A stretch of DNA of 39,246 bases from Candidatus Aminicenantota bacterium (lineage in GTDB: Bacteria > Acidobacteriota > Aminicenantia > UBA2199). The translations under genes and the position numbers were made by a program. Each line of letters opens with the position of its first letter. Position 1 is the stretch's first letter. The notes under the pieces are model-generated. The model searched no databases, was not told the DNA's origin, and saw only the letters and a list, made by a program, of their open reading frames with translations. Positions 23,411 through 31,240 of the stretch are shown piece by piece. Where the stretch lies: the NCBI GenBank assembly GCA_020355945.1, contig CP070627.1:7607806-7647051 (forward strand), in the 5' to 3' direction.

Positions 23411-24223
23411 CTACAAAACTTCATTCATACTGCCGGACCGGTATCCCAGCAAATCCAATGTGATATAGGTGAAACCGATTTCTTTCAGCCTGGAAACAAT
23501 CTTTTTCCGGTTTTTTATTATATCCTTAATTTCCTGTTCCATCACTTCTATCCGTGCCTGGTCACCGTAGTTCCTTACCCGGGATTGACTGAATCCCAGT
23601 GAATATAAAAACGATTCTGCTGCTTCCACCTGTTGTAACTTCCGGGCAGTGATTGGCTGTCCATAGGGTATCCTGGAAGCCAAGCAAGTGGTAGAGGGCA
23701 GGTTATAATTGGATAAACCCACGGTTTTTGCCAGGGCAGCGATTTGCTCTTTGCCAATCCCGGCTTCTACAAGGGGTTGGAAAAAACCCTCTTCTTTTAA
23801 TGCCTTTATACCCGGCCGGTGTTCGCCAAAGTCCGAGATATTTACCCCAAAGGCAATATATTGAAACCCGTATTGAGAGGCGACACGCTTCATCACCTCC
23901 ATCTCTTCCTTTTTGCAAAAATAACACCTGTCTATAGGATTTTTTACAAACGCTTCATTATCAAGTCCTGATAATTTGAAGACCTTTTGGATAATCCCGA
24001 TCTCTTTGGCAATTTTTTTAGAGATTTCCAATTCCCGTTTTGAAAAGGTATCCGAATCGATGGTAACAGCAATGGCATTTTTTCCCAGTTCTTCATATGC
24101 CACTTTAGCAATTAATGAACTATCCACACCACCGGAAAAGGCAATCACCAGTGAACCTTTTTCTTTGATTATTTTCCTTAATTTATTTAATTTTTCCAAT
24201 ATATGTTTCTCATTTCGGCTCAT
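23411..24223 (-). CDS. larE: LarE-like ATP-dependent sacrificial sulfur transferase (PP-loop)
   Basis: The 270-residue protein has the PP-loop SGGVDSS (30-36) and the LarE signatures PIDRCYFCKKE (Cys100, Cys103) and STTCLASRIPYG (Cys180, the counterpart of the sulfur-donating cysteine of Lactobacillus LarE). LarE sulfurates the pyridinium carboxylate precursor of the nickel-pincer cofactor. Here no larA, larB or larC is nearby; instead it lies between mnmA and thiF, overlapping the mnmA stop by one base. That context suggests a sulfur-transfer job linked to tRNA thiolation or thiamine, or simply a shared need for persulfide sulfur. Extra cysteines (100, 103) could hold an iron-sulfur cluster. 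Start at 24223 has AGAGGTGAAAG upstream. Confidence 0.85.
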   Translation of the reverse strand: MSRNEKHILEKLNKLRKIIKEKGSLVIAFSGGVDSSLIAKVAYEELGKNAIAVTIDSDTFSKRELEISKKIAKEIGIIQKVFKLSGLDNEAFVKNPIDRCYFCKKEEMEVMKRVASQYGFQYIAFGVNISDFGEHRPGIKALKEEGFFQPLVEAGIGKEQIAALAKTVGLSNYNLPSTTCLASRIPYGQPITARKLQQVEAAESFLYSLGFSQSRVRNYGDQARIEVMEQEIKDIIKNRKKIVSRLKEIGFTYITLDLLGYRSGSMNEVL

Positions 24224-25329
24224 TATTCTTTCACCTCTTTTTCAATGATTCCACCCCCGAGAACAATATCACCATCATAAAAAACCACAGCCTGGCCCGG
24301 TGTTATTGCCCTCTGGGGTTCTTTGAATTTAACTAAAACTTTCTTGTTTTCATCGTCGATGGGAATGGCCAGTGCATCAGCATCTTCATGCTGGAACCTT
24401 ATCCTGGCCTTTAAATCAAAAGGCTGAGTTAAATTTTCAAAAGTTAACCAGTTCAGGTTCTTAGCAATAAGCCTGGTCCCCATTACATCCTCTTTTTCCC
24501 CTACAATGATGGCATTCCTCTCTTTGTCTTTGGAAATGACATAAAGAGGTTTATTAGCGGAAATTCTCAGTCCCCTTTTTTGACCGATGGTATAATGTTC
24601 GATTCCTTTATGTACACCGATCACTTTCCCCCTGGTATCCAGGATCGGTCCACTCCTGTTAACGTTGTCAAACAACTGGTGATAACCCCCGGCAATAAAA
24701 TCCTGGCTTTCTGCTTTTTCATAGATATCAAGGCCGGGAAACAGCTCTTTTGCCAGTTGTCTTACTTCGTCTTTTTGATAATTTCCCAGGGGAAAAATAA
24801 TATTCCTCAATTGATCCCTGGGTAAATTATACAGGAAATAGGATTGATCCTTTTGGGAATCCACTGCTTTTTTTAAGATGAATTGTTTTCTATTTTTATC
24901 GTATTCTACTCTTGCGTAATGGCCGGTGGCATAATAATCAAATTCTACCCTTTGTTTTCTAAGTTCTTCTACAATTGCGCCAAACTTCATCTCATGGTTG
25001 CATTTGACGCAGGGATTAGGGGTATTGCCATTTAAATATTCACTCACAAAAAAATTTAATATATTCTTCTTATATTTTTCCTTTAAATCTAAAATATAAA
25101 AAGGTATTCCCAATTTTTCAGCTACTTTTCGTGCATCTTCGATGTCTTGTTTTTCCCCGGGGCCAAAACAGGCGTGACGGGTTTCTTCACAGGCGGTAGG
25201 GATTATGGATTCATCGTATATTTCCATAATTACACCCAGCACATCGTATCCCTCTTTTTTTAGCAGCGCTGCTGCCACCGAGGAATCGACGCCGCCACTC
25301 ATAGCAATAATCACTTTTCCTTTACTCAT
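24223..25329 (-). CDS. mnmA: tRNA-specific 2-thiouridylase MnmA, variant lacking the second catalytic Cys motif
   Basis: I start at the ATG at 25329 (MSKGKVIIAMSGGVDSS); a TTG two codons upstream is less likely. The 368 residues match MnmA: PP-loop SGGVDSS, TPNPCVKCNHEMKFG with the first catalytic Cys, TGHYARV, KDQSYFLYNL, GIEHYTIGQKRGL and the C-terminal beta-barrel. MnmA thiolates U34 of tRNA Glu, Gln and Lys. Bacterial MnmA usually has a second Cys in a SQGICFIG-like motif; here the region reads KAESQDFIAGGY with no Cys. An ACFGPGE motif near residue 55 plus CVKC suggests the cysteine-cluster subgroup. First gene of the operon, about 40 bases below a clear promoter. Confidence 0.9.
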   Translation of the reverse strand: MSKGKVIIAMSGGVDSSVAAALLKKEGYDVLGVIMEIYDESIIPTACEETRHACFGPGEKQDIEDARKVAEKLGIPFYILDLKEKYKKNILNFFVSEYLNGNTPNPCVKCNHEMKFGAIVEELRKQRVEFDYYATGHYARVEYDKNRKQFILKKAVDSQKDQSYFLYNLPRDQLRNIIFPLGNYQKDEVRQLAKELFPGLDIYEKAESQDFIAGGYHQLFDNVNRSGPILDTRGKVIGVHKGIEHYTIGQKRGLRISANKPLYVISKDKERNAIIVGEKEDVMGTRLIAKNLNWLTFENLTQPFDLKARIRFQHEDADALAIPIDDENKKVLVKFKEPQRAITPGQAVVFYDGDIVLGGGIIEKEVKE

Positions 25330-25369
25330 CTTCAAATACCTTTAATTAAGCGTTATCATCATGCAGAAG

Positions 25370-25410
25370 ATTAACCCCTACATTGTAGCACTTTGCTCAA
25401 AAAAAGTCAA
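25370..25410 (-). promoter_or_regulatory. Promoter and putative operator of the mnmA-larE-thiF operon
   Basis: On the minus strand: TTGACT (25405-25410), 17 bases, TACAAT (25382-25387). The -10 lies within the palindrome CTACATTGTAG; the 23 bases 25370-25392 match 30262-30284 upstream of thiS at all but one position. Confidence 0.8.
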
Positions 25411-25427
25411 AAAATTTCTCTTCAATC

Positions 25428-25490
25428 AATGAACAAGTAACCAGGGGAAACAAGAAAACAAGGGAACAAAGAACAAAGGGACAGGCAAGT
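25428..25490 (+). repeat. AACAAG-type short repeats with a shared 15-base end
   Basis: Units around GGGAAACAAG/GGGAACAAA recur four to five times and end in AAAGGGACAGGCAAG (25475-25489), which occurs inverted at 36222-36236. Confidence 0.55.
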
Positions 25491-25524
25491 AATTATTACG
25501 GGATATAGTAAGAAACAATGCCCT

Positions 25525-26469
25525 TTATTCACCTGCGCGAAGCAGGAGTTCAGCTCCCATCAATTTTCCCTCGGGCAGCTTAATGGCGAGCTGCTGGCGT
25601 AAATGAGGCACAAAATTATCCGAACCCACATCAATCTTTTTCCCATCTGTAAATTTTAGAACCACCTGGAATCCTTTTCCCTTAAGAGCAGATATGGCCT
25701 GGTTCACGATTCCCTGTAAATTTTTTGAATTAATTTTTTCAAACTCCCATGCCATTTGGTCGTCGTATTGCACGGCAAATTCTTGGGCAAGCATGGAGAA
25801 AAGAGCCTGGCATTTGTCTATGTATACGGATTGTTCCAAAAAGAGAGGATTAAAGGTCAATTCTACATCTTGCCAGTTTCGGCTCAGCTTTCCCCCAGGC
25901 AATCCTGCAAAGCTCCCCTCCAGGGGAAAAACATAAAAAAACCGAACCCGGGCCGGTTCACCATCAGGTGCTTCCGGACAATAGAACCAACCTGGCATTA
26001 TCTCCGGTTTTTTGGAATACAACATGTCTGCCCGTACAAAACCATTACTCCTAACTCGAAGTGACAATGTCCAATCTCCATTATCCTTTTTAGCCACCCT
26101 GGCAAAATCTACGGAGAAAAACGCACTTTTGATCGGACTATCACTGCTGCACCGGAACCTGGCGGCAAAGCTCCCGGATAACCCGTTAATCTGATAGGCC
26201 GGGAAAACCAGGTAAAGTTCGTAACGGTTGGAAACATCTTCCGGGTTCTTAATTTCTTGAATCGTTGCTGCGCTGTCATCCTTGCTTGCTATCGAGGCGC
26301 TGACATCCTTTTTGATCTCCTGCCCGCCCAGGCAGCCCCAACTTTCACTCGTATAAATAATAACTCCCTTTAAAGGGATGGGTTCCACGTTTTGGCTGGC
26401 CATTAGAAGGCTTCCGAAAGTAATTATTAATATCATCGATAAAAATGAGATATATTTCATATATTTCAT
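25525..26469 (-). CDS. Secreted protein of unknown function
   Basis: I do not recognise this family. I start at 26469 (MKYMKYISFLSMILIITFGS), preceded by AAGGAA; nine further upstream codons are open. A signal peptide of about 25 residues ends near LLMASQ. The mature protein (about 290 residues) contains a first half rich in beta strands with several Cys (WGCLGGQ, RFRCSSD, FYCPEAP, DKCQALF) and a C-terminal segment WEFEKINSKNLQGIVNQAIS..GFQVVLKFTDGKKIDVG. It lies 49 bases downstream of the secreted metallopeptidase gene in the same direction, probably one transcript, so it may be a partner, inhibitor or substrate-handling protein. That link is inference from position. Confidence 0.65.
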   Translation of the reverse strand: MKYMKYISFLSMILIITFGSLLMASQNVEPIPLKGVIIYTSESWGCLGGQEIKKDVSASIASKDDSAATIQEIKNPEDVSNRYELYLVFPAYQINGLSGSFAARFRCSSDSPIKSAFFSVDFARVAKKDNGDWTLSLRVRSNGFVRADMLYSKKPEIMPGWFYCPEAPDGEPARVRFFYVFPLEGSFAGLPGGKLSRNWQDVELTFNPLFLEQSVYIDKCQALFSMLAQEFAVQYDDQMAWEFEKINSKNLQGIVNQAISALKGKGFQVVLKFTDGKKIDVGSDNFVPHLRQQLAIKLPEGKLMGAELLLRAGE

Positions 26470-26518
26470 TATAACATTCCTTACTAATGTTTCCAAGAGG
26501 AGCCGCGTTCACCAAAAT

Positions 26519-28054
26519 TTAAGAACCCCTGGCATTGATGGAGTAATTTCCACCATCCGGGTTCCCAATCACGATAAACGCCACCTGGCTGTATTGGCCC
26601 GGCGAAACAGTTTTTGTGTAATTATAATCTTTTTCGCCGCCTGCTTCTGTACGTAAATAGGATTCTACCGCATTGTTTTTGATGGCGATAACAGCGTAGC
26701 CAAAATTATTGCTGGTGGTAGTGCATTTGATTTCTATGCCGGTTACCGTATTTCCAATGTTGAACACCCAGTAATCAGCGCCGTATGGAGTGACAATCCC
26801 GTTTCGGGTCAAATTCGATCCGACATTTAAGCTATTTGTCGTTCTCCGGACTTGAGCCAGCGGACCGTAAGTGGGTCCGAGTCCACCACAGTCCCTGGTC
26901 CATTCATCTTCTTCATAATCAAATTCCGGCTTAGCATTGGAGAGGTCTTTATAAAAATTGGCAAATAACCACCAGCCGACAAACTGGTCCATGTTAGCGC
27001 AATTGGGTACGCGATCCTGTATGGTTGTGATTACAGCTTGCTTCATATCCTTCCCATTTACCTTATAGGTTGACCACACCTTTTTCATAGTTTCAGCTTC
27101 TCCCTGGGTCCGCTGGCCAAGATAAACCCAGAAATGGCAGGCATTATAGGCCCGGCCGGAAATTAGTTTCAAATCCGGGTAGTCAAGCCCCTGATCCATC
27201 CGCCTCATCCAATCCCCTACGTCATCGGCCCTGTATTTCTGGCTCCATGATGCTGTCCCTTCTACAGCCCATTTCATGTTTGCCATTCCACTGACATACC
27301 CGTAGCTGTATTGGACCCGGTGAAAGAGTTCATGCACGGAAGTTGTCTGGCGTTTGCAACTATCCTTCACCACGTGTTTACTGTTCAGCTTTATATAGTT
27401 CCAGGAAGAACCGGTTGCACCATAAAGCGAGGAGCCAAGGTAGTAAACTTTGACATTCACCATCTTTTGTTGTGGATCGCAGCCCCCCCCGGTAACATAA
27501 TGTTTTGGTACGGTGAAATTGGTGGCAAAATCATTCCAGGCGTCATTCAAGACAGTTGCAGTGGCCTGGATTTCGGCTAACGTCACATTATGGTCGGGGT
27601 TTGTGTGTTTATCCGTGTAATAGAACTTGAAATGCCCGCTGGTATACCTCCTGGGAAGAGACGGTGTATCGAGGTCAATAATCGTATCAACCTCATCGCG
27701 AGTGGCATCGGTAATATCAGGATTCGCCAGTGACAGAAACAGCTTACCATAGGCCTCCTCTCCACATTCTTCATTGATTAGTTCCCGACCTGCAGGCGAA
27801 TAAACTTCACGGGCATACCGGAGAACCGAATCCCTTGTCTTCCTGACTCCCGGCATCGACGCAAATCTCTTATTGAACTCTGCACGCGGAAGAATCGTGA
27901 TGGTTATCCCTTTGTTTTTTTTGAACTGGTACACCCTGCCGCTTTCCTTGTCCTTCCGAGCACCCACAGGGGGCGACCAGACCACAATGACCAAAAAGGC
28001 CACAATTACCATTACAACTACTGACCATTTGAAAAATTTGAAAGTGTTATTCAT
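26519..28054 (-). CDS. Secreted zinc metallopeptidase, MXAN_6640-like
   Basis: The 511-residue protein starts with a signal/anchor segment (residues 9-27: WSVVVMVIVAFLVIVVW). The zinc site is HELFH at 241-245 with the third ligand candidate Glu265 in AVEGTASW, a gluzincin-type arrangement. The surrounding sequence (SGHFKFYYT, VNVKVYYLG, YNACHFWVYL, GWWLFANFYKDL) fits the MXAN_6640-like putative metallopeptidases. The last 110 residues (GADYWVFNIG ... YSINARGS) look like a beta-sandwich of the PPC/ricin-adhesion type, often removed on maturation. It should cleave proteins outside the cytoplasm. AAGGAGG lies before the ATG and a clear promoter is at 28112-28139. Confidence 0.8.
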   Translation of the reverse strand: MNNTFKFFKWSVVVMVIVAFLVIVVWSPPVGARKDKESGRVYQFKKNKGITITILPRAEFNKRFASMPGVRKTRDSVLRYAREVYSPAGRELINEECGEEAYGKLFLSLANPDITDATRDEVDTIIDLDTPSLPRRYTSGHFKFYYTDKHTNPDHNVTLAEIQATATVLNDAWNDFATNFTVPKHYVTGGGCDPQQKMVNVKVYYLGSSLYGATGSSWNYIKLNSKHVVKDSCKRQTTSVHELFHRVQYSYGYVSGMANMKWAVEGTASWSQKYRADDVGDWMRRMDQGLDYPDLKLISGRAYNACHFWVYLGQRTQGEAETMKKVWSTYKVNGKDMKQAVITTIQDRVPNCANMDQFVGWWLFANFYKDLSNAKPEFDYEEDEWTRDCGGLGPTYGPLAQVRRTTNSLNVGSNLTRNGIVTPYGADYWVFNIGNTVTGIEIKCTTTSNNFGYAVIAIKNNAVESYLRTEAGGEKDYNYTKTVSPGQYSQVAFIVIGNPDGGNYSINARGS

Positions 28055-28111
28055 TCTCTCCTCCTTATAGAAAAAATGAAAAACTATCTTCTATTATGCT
28101 TTAAAGTATAC

Positions 28112-28139
28112 ATTATATATAAATTTTTTGATTTTTCAA
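28112..28139 (-). promoter_or_regulatory. Sigma70-type promoter for the metallopeptidase gene
   Basis: Minus-strand TTGAAA (28134-28139), 16 bases, TATAAT (28112-28117), giving a leader of about 50 bases to the ATG at 28054. Confidence 0.7.
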
Positions 28140-28223
28140 CAATTTTAAATTTTTTTTGCATTTAAGTTGGTATCGCATGGTAGTGATCGCGGGAAAATAC
28201 AAAAAGTACCAGGTAAAAAAGAG

Positions 28224-29240
28224 CTAGACAGCTTCATTGGTTATCCGCCTCCAATCGGTAAATACCGGGTCAAATCCCTTTTGGTCCAGGGTACCAACGA
28301 TTTCCGTCACTGAACGTTTATCCATCACCTCAAACTGGGGGTCTTTATTTTCCTCTACGCAGTATCCTCCGACACTTGTTTTAGACGCAGCAGAAATTTT
28401 AGTCACTCCCAATGGAAGAGCATGATCCCGAATATAGGGTCTCTCACGAGTAGAAAGATTAATTCCCACCCGGGGAAACAGGATACGGGCTGTACAGATG
28501 AGTTTGATCAATGTAATATCAGGTACCTCAAAATAGTCGATCTCGGATTCTTTTAACGGGATTAACCGGGGAAAGGACAGCGCATACTCAACCCCGGGGT
28601 ACTTCTTTTCCATTCTTTCCAGGTGTAAAAATAATTGATAGACATCTTCCGCCACTTCGGAAAGTCCCAGCAGGACCCCCATATTAATCATGCGAATCCC
28701 GGATTTTGCCATTCGTTCCGGCGTCTCATACCTGTAATGGAAATCGGTTTTCTTCCCTGCCTGGTGAAGCATTTTATACCGCTTTTTGTTGTAGGTTTCC
28801 TGGTAAATGGTGACGCCGTCGACTCCAGCTTCGAATAACTCCTTGTATTCATCGACTTCCAGGGGATAAACTTCGAGGCTAATGCCGGGAAAATAGTCTT
28901 TTGCCGCAGTCACTGCTGTTTTTATATAATCCACCGGGGTCATACTCCTGGATTCACCGGTGAGCAGCAGGATATTTTGAATACCGGATTGAGAGATTTT
29001 TTTCATTTCTTGATGCATTTCTTCCAGGGTTAACTTTTTTCTCTCTACCTTCATGGTTCGATTAAACCCACAGTAGACACAATAATTTTCGCAAAAATTG
29101 GACAAATAAAGCGGCGCGTAGATAGAAATCGCCCGGCCAAAATATTGGATAGTGGTGGCCCTGGCTTTTTGGGCCAGGCTTTCGATAAACTGTTTATCGT
29201 TATTATCTAGAATACCTTTTAATTCTTCAAAGGAAATCAT
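28224..29240 (-). CDS. thiH: 2-iminoacetate synthase (tyrosine lyase) ThiH
   Basis: The 338-residue radical-SAM protein has the CxxxCxxC cluster motif in [10 protein letters not shown] near residue 50, [13 protein letters not shown], the SAM-contact LLTGES, and downstream VYPLEVDEY and TIYQETYN typical of ThiH. It cleaves tyrosine to dehydroglycine (2-iminoacetate) and p-cresol, supplying the C2-N3 part of the thiazole ring in thiamine biosynthesis by an oxygen-sensitive reaction. The alternative enzyme ThiO is absent here, pointing to an anaerobic or microaerobic life. It overlaps thiG by four bases and is the last gene of thiS-thiG-thiH. It is shorter than E. coli ThiH (377 residues), mainly at the N-terminus. 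Confidence 0.93.
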   Translation of the reverse strand: MISFEELKGILDNNDKQFIESLAQKARATTIQYFGRAISIYAPLYLSNFCENYCVYCGFNRTMKVERKKLTLEEMHQEMKKISQSGIQNILLLTGESRSMTPVDYIKTAVTAAKDYFPGISLEVYPLEVDEYKELFEAGVDGVTIYQETYNKKRYKMLHQAGKKTDFHYRYETPERMAKSGIRMINMGVLLGLSEVAEDVYQLFLHLERMEKKYPGVEYALSFPRLIPLKESEIDYFEVPDITLIKLICTARILFPRVGINLSTRERPYIRDHALPLGVTKISAASKTSVGGYCVEENKDPQFEVMDKRSVTEIVGTLDQKGFDPVFTDWRRITNEAV

Positions 29241-30028
29241 TTGGGTTCATCAAACAGGAAACCGGTTAATGGAGAAGATGCTGATGCTAAATCTTTTTCT
29301 TCGCTTAATTGAGCCAGGTAAGCCATCCTCCCTGCTTCCACTGCCAGGGAAAAGGCTTTAGCCATTGAGCCCGGGTCTCCGGCGGCAGCTACCGCCGTAT
29401 TGGCAAGAACCGCATCAGCCCCTATTTCCATTGCCTCAGCCGCCTGGGAGGGTTTCCCTAACCCGGCATCCACGATAATAGGGGTATCGATTTCCGCGAT
29501 CATTATCTCGATAAATCGCCGGGCTTTTAATCCCTGGCCGCTGCCGATAAGGGAACCCAGGGGCATGATGGCTGCAGCACCTACTTCCTGCAGTTCCCTT
29601 GCCACATATAAATCCGGGTACATATACGGGAGCACCGTGAATCCCTCTGAGACCAACGTTCCTGTTGCTTTTATGGTTTCAAAATTATCCGGCAGCAAGT
29701 ATTTACTGTCATTAATGACTTCTATTTTTATCCAATTGACTCCCGAAGCTTCCCGGGCCAGCCTGGCAATTCGCACCGCCTCTTTAGCATTACGGGCCCC
29801 TGATGTATTAACCATCAATATCGTATCTCCCGGGATATATTCCAGGATATTCTCAGGATGGCGGTCCACATCCACCCGTCTCATGGCAACTGTCACCACT
29901 TGAACCTTGCTTTCGATAATGCTTCTTTTCATATCTGCTTTACTTTTGAATTTCCCGGTGCCCAGGAAAAACCTGTTTTTTATTTCTTTACCACCAATGA
30001 CCAATGGTGTATCCTCTTTTACAGTCAC
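29237..30028 (-). CDS. thiG: Thiazole synthase ThiG
   Basis: The 263-residue protein shows the ThiG TIM-barrel motifs: [22 protein letters not shown], the Schiff-base lysine region NWIKIEVI near residue 100, [28 protein letters not shown] and [26 protein letters not shown]. It joins 1-deoxy-D-xylulose 5-phosphate, dehydroglycine and ThiS-thiocarboxylate sulfur to form the thiazole of thiamine. The start is GTG at 30028, immediately after the thiS stop; the ribosome site GGAGG lies in the last Gly codons of thiS. It ends a few codons beyond the usual C-terminus ([13 protein letters not shown]) and overlaps thiH. Confidence 0.95.
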   Translation of the reverse strand: MTVKEDTPLVIGGKEIKNRFFLGTGKFKSKADMKRSIIESKVQVVTVAMRRVDVDRHPENILEYIPGDTILMVNTSGARNAKEAVRIARLAREASGVNWIKIEVINDSKYLLPDNFETIKATGTLVSEGFTVLPYMYPDLYVARELQEVGAAAIMPLGSLIGSGQGLKARRFIEIMIAEIDTPIIVDAGLGKPSQAAEAMEIGADAVLANTAVAAAGDPGSMAKAFSLAVEAGRMAYLAQLSEEKDLASASSPLTGFLFDEPK

Positions 30029-30229
30029 TTAACCACCTCCGATAAATTGAATCAACTGGATTGTATCGCCCTCTTGCAGCGGTTGTTCTTTCCAATGATT
30101 CCTTTTGATTATTTCCTCATTCAGTTCCACGATAATACCCTCACTTCTCTCAAATAAAGAGGACACCAATTCCTCTACATTTTTACAATCATTGACTTCT
30201 TTTATTTTACCGTTTACTGTTATATTCAT
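30029..30229 (-). CDS. thiS: Sulfur carrier protein ThiS
   Basis: This 66-residue beta-grasp protein opens MNITVNGKIKEV and ends QLIQFIGGG. The C-terminal glycines are adenylated by a ThiF-type enzyme and turned into the thiocarboxylate that donates sulfur to ThiG. It is first in the operon thiS-thiG-thiH, about 38 bases below a strong promoter. The terminal codons GGA GGT GGT also make the GGAGG ribosome site for thiG. The end has three glycines rather than the usual two. No thiE, thiC or thiD lies in the window, and no TPP riboswitch fits in the short leader. Confidence 0.93.
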   Translation of the reverse strand: MNITVNGKIKEVNDCKNVEELVSSLFERSEGIIVELNEEIIKRNHWKEQPLQEGDTIQLIQFIGGG

Positions 30230-30261
30230 ACTGGTTCACCTGCTTTTTAAGTTTCCAAACC

Positions 30262-30302
30262 ATTAACTCCTACATTGTAGCACTAACGTAAAGAGAAGTC
30301 AA
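30262..30302 (-). promoter_or_regulatory. Promoter and putative operator of thiSGH
   Basis: Minus-strand TTGACT (30297-30302), 17 bases, TACAAT (30274-30279). The -10 is inside CTACATTGTAG, and 30262-30284 equals 25370-25392 except for one base, well beyond what promoter boxes require. Confidence 0.8.
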
Positions 30303-30321
30303 AAAACCTAATAAAAAATAA

Positions 30322-30376
30322 TAAAAAGCTTTTGCGGATAGTGGCGGGTCCAGGAGCCCCGCGGCGCGGGGAGCCT
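30322..30376 (+). repeat. G-rich hairpin repeat family R2, diverged copy 5
   Basis: AAAAAGCTTTTGCGG starts as in the copy at 17158 and is followed by GGCGGGTCCAGG and a GCCCCGCG/CGCGGGGAGC stem. It fills the space between the divergent thiS promoter and the gene at 30675. Confidence 0.55.
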
Positions 30377-30396
30377 AAAATGGCAAAGTGCTTTGC

Positions 30397-30431
30397 TCCA
30401 TACGCTATGCGCCATGCGCCATGCGCAATGC
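30397..30431 (+). repeat. Heptanucleotide tandem repeat (GCCATGC), 4 units
   Basis: GCTATGC, GCCATGC, GCCATGC, GCAATGC are contiguous, preceded by a decayed CCATACGCT unit. A GGTC-GCCG-GAGACC mini-stem follows at about 30442. No gene is present in 30303-30674. Confidence 0.75.
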
Positions 30432-30568
30432 TCTCGCCCCCTGGTCGCCGGAGACCCATTTTGCATCGAAATTACCCGGGTTGCAACATTTGTTCCAGTC
30501 CCCTACTCTTTACGCAACCATTTTATTCACTATTTTGCATCCGATTTACTCACCTCTGGATTTTTTTA

Positions 30569-30577
30569 TGCCATAAT
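30569..30577 (+). promoter_or_regulatory. Extended -10 promoter candidate upstream of the 135-residue gene
   Basis: TGCCATAAT matches the extended -10 pattern with one mismatch and resembles the element at 13664. It lies about 100 bases before the ATG at 30675. Confidence 0.4.
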
Positions 30578-30674
30578 ATAAGTAGATCGTCAGGTGGGCG
30601 ATCGGTGAAGTGTGAAGTATTGTGTGAAAGGGTTTTTAAAGTTTGGGCGGGAAAACTTTTTAGGAGGTGATAAA

Positions 30675-31082
30675 ATGTCGGAGAGCATTGAAATTACAGT
30701 TCGAAACCAACTGGTCACGGAAAAACGGGATCTGAATGTCTACCATCACTCCAACAGGAGTGCTTATATGATCAGTTACAGCAACTCCATTACCATCCCC
30801 CTGGGAACGTCTGAGGATGGGGACTACCTGCACCTCTCAATCGTAAGCGGGCCTGGCAACATGGAAAAGGATTGTTGGCTAGACACACCTTCCTGGTGTG
30901 ATTTCACCATTTCTTCCATAGGAAATGGGGACCTCACCCATTCGGGTGATCGAATGTTGTTGAAAATCCCCCCGGGACCTCCGGTATGGCAGTTTAAAAT
31001 AACCAGGCCAATCGGTTCTCTCACTATACAACTACCGGATCATGTAACCATCCGTGATAGTGAATCGGTTGGAAGAGGTTAA
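30675..31082 (+). CDS. Small beta-rich protein of unknown function
   Basis: The start at 30675 is decided by a near-perfect ribosome site TAGGAGGTGAT just upstream; an earlier in-frame ATG at 30612 lacks one. The 135-residue product (MSESIEITVRNQLVTEKRDL...) has alternating hydrophobic residues suggesting a beta-sandwich, two Cys (KDCWLDTPSWCDF) close enough for a disulfide, and no signal peptide or membrane segment. I recognise no family. The strong ribosome site and lone-gene setting suggest high expression. It is convergent with the C45-like hydrolase gene; a functional tie is possible but unsupported. Confidence 0.7.
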   Translation: MSESIEITVRNQLVTEKRDLNVYHHSNRSAYMISYSNSITIPLGTSEDGDYLHLSIVSGPGNMEKDCWLDTPSWCDFTISSIGNGDLTHSGDRMLLKIPPGPPVWQFKITRPIGSLTIQLPDHVTIRDSESVGRG

Positions 31083-31107
31083 GAAACAAAACTTAAAAGA
31101 GGAAAGG

Positions 31108-31209
31108 ATGATACAATTAAAAAGAGGCAAAATCGCTGGCGAGTATGCAGGAACACGCCAGCAAGCACAATTAGTACTACGTGTGCAGAAGAAGAAGGGG
31201 ACAGGGTAG
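31108..31209 (+). CDS. Possible small basic ORF (33 residues)
   Basis: GAGGAAAGG precedes an ATG opening MIQLKRGKIAGEYAGTRQ and ending in KKKGTG. It lies 25 bases after the 135-residue gene. No homology can be judged at this length; it may be chance. Confidence 0.2.
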   Translation: MIQLKRGKIAGEYAGTRQQAQLVLRVQKKKGTG

Positions 31210-31240
31210 AATGGCAAAAAGGAGCTGGCAGTCTTACCTA

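Noticed and set aside
23411..24223. Nickel-pincer cofactor pathway
   Set aside because: Only larE is present; larB, larC and larA are absent, so the pathway cannot be claimed from this window.
30230..30301. TPP riboswitch upstream of thiS
   Set aside because: The leader is only about 38 bases and lacks the CUGAGA and ACCUGA elements of the THI box.
30397..30431. CRISPR-like array at the heptamer repeats
   Set aside because: Units are contiguous 7-mers without spacers, and no cas genes are present.
30332..30670. Open frames of 60-110 codons between thiS and the 135-residue gene
   Set aside because: They run through hairpin and heptamer repeats, have no ribosome site and no protein-like composition.
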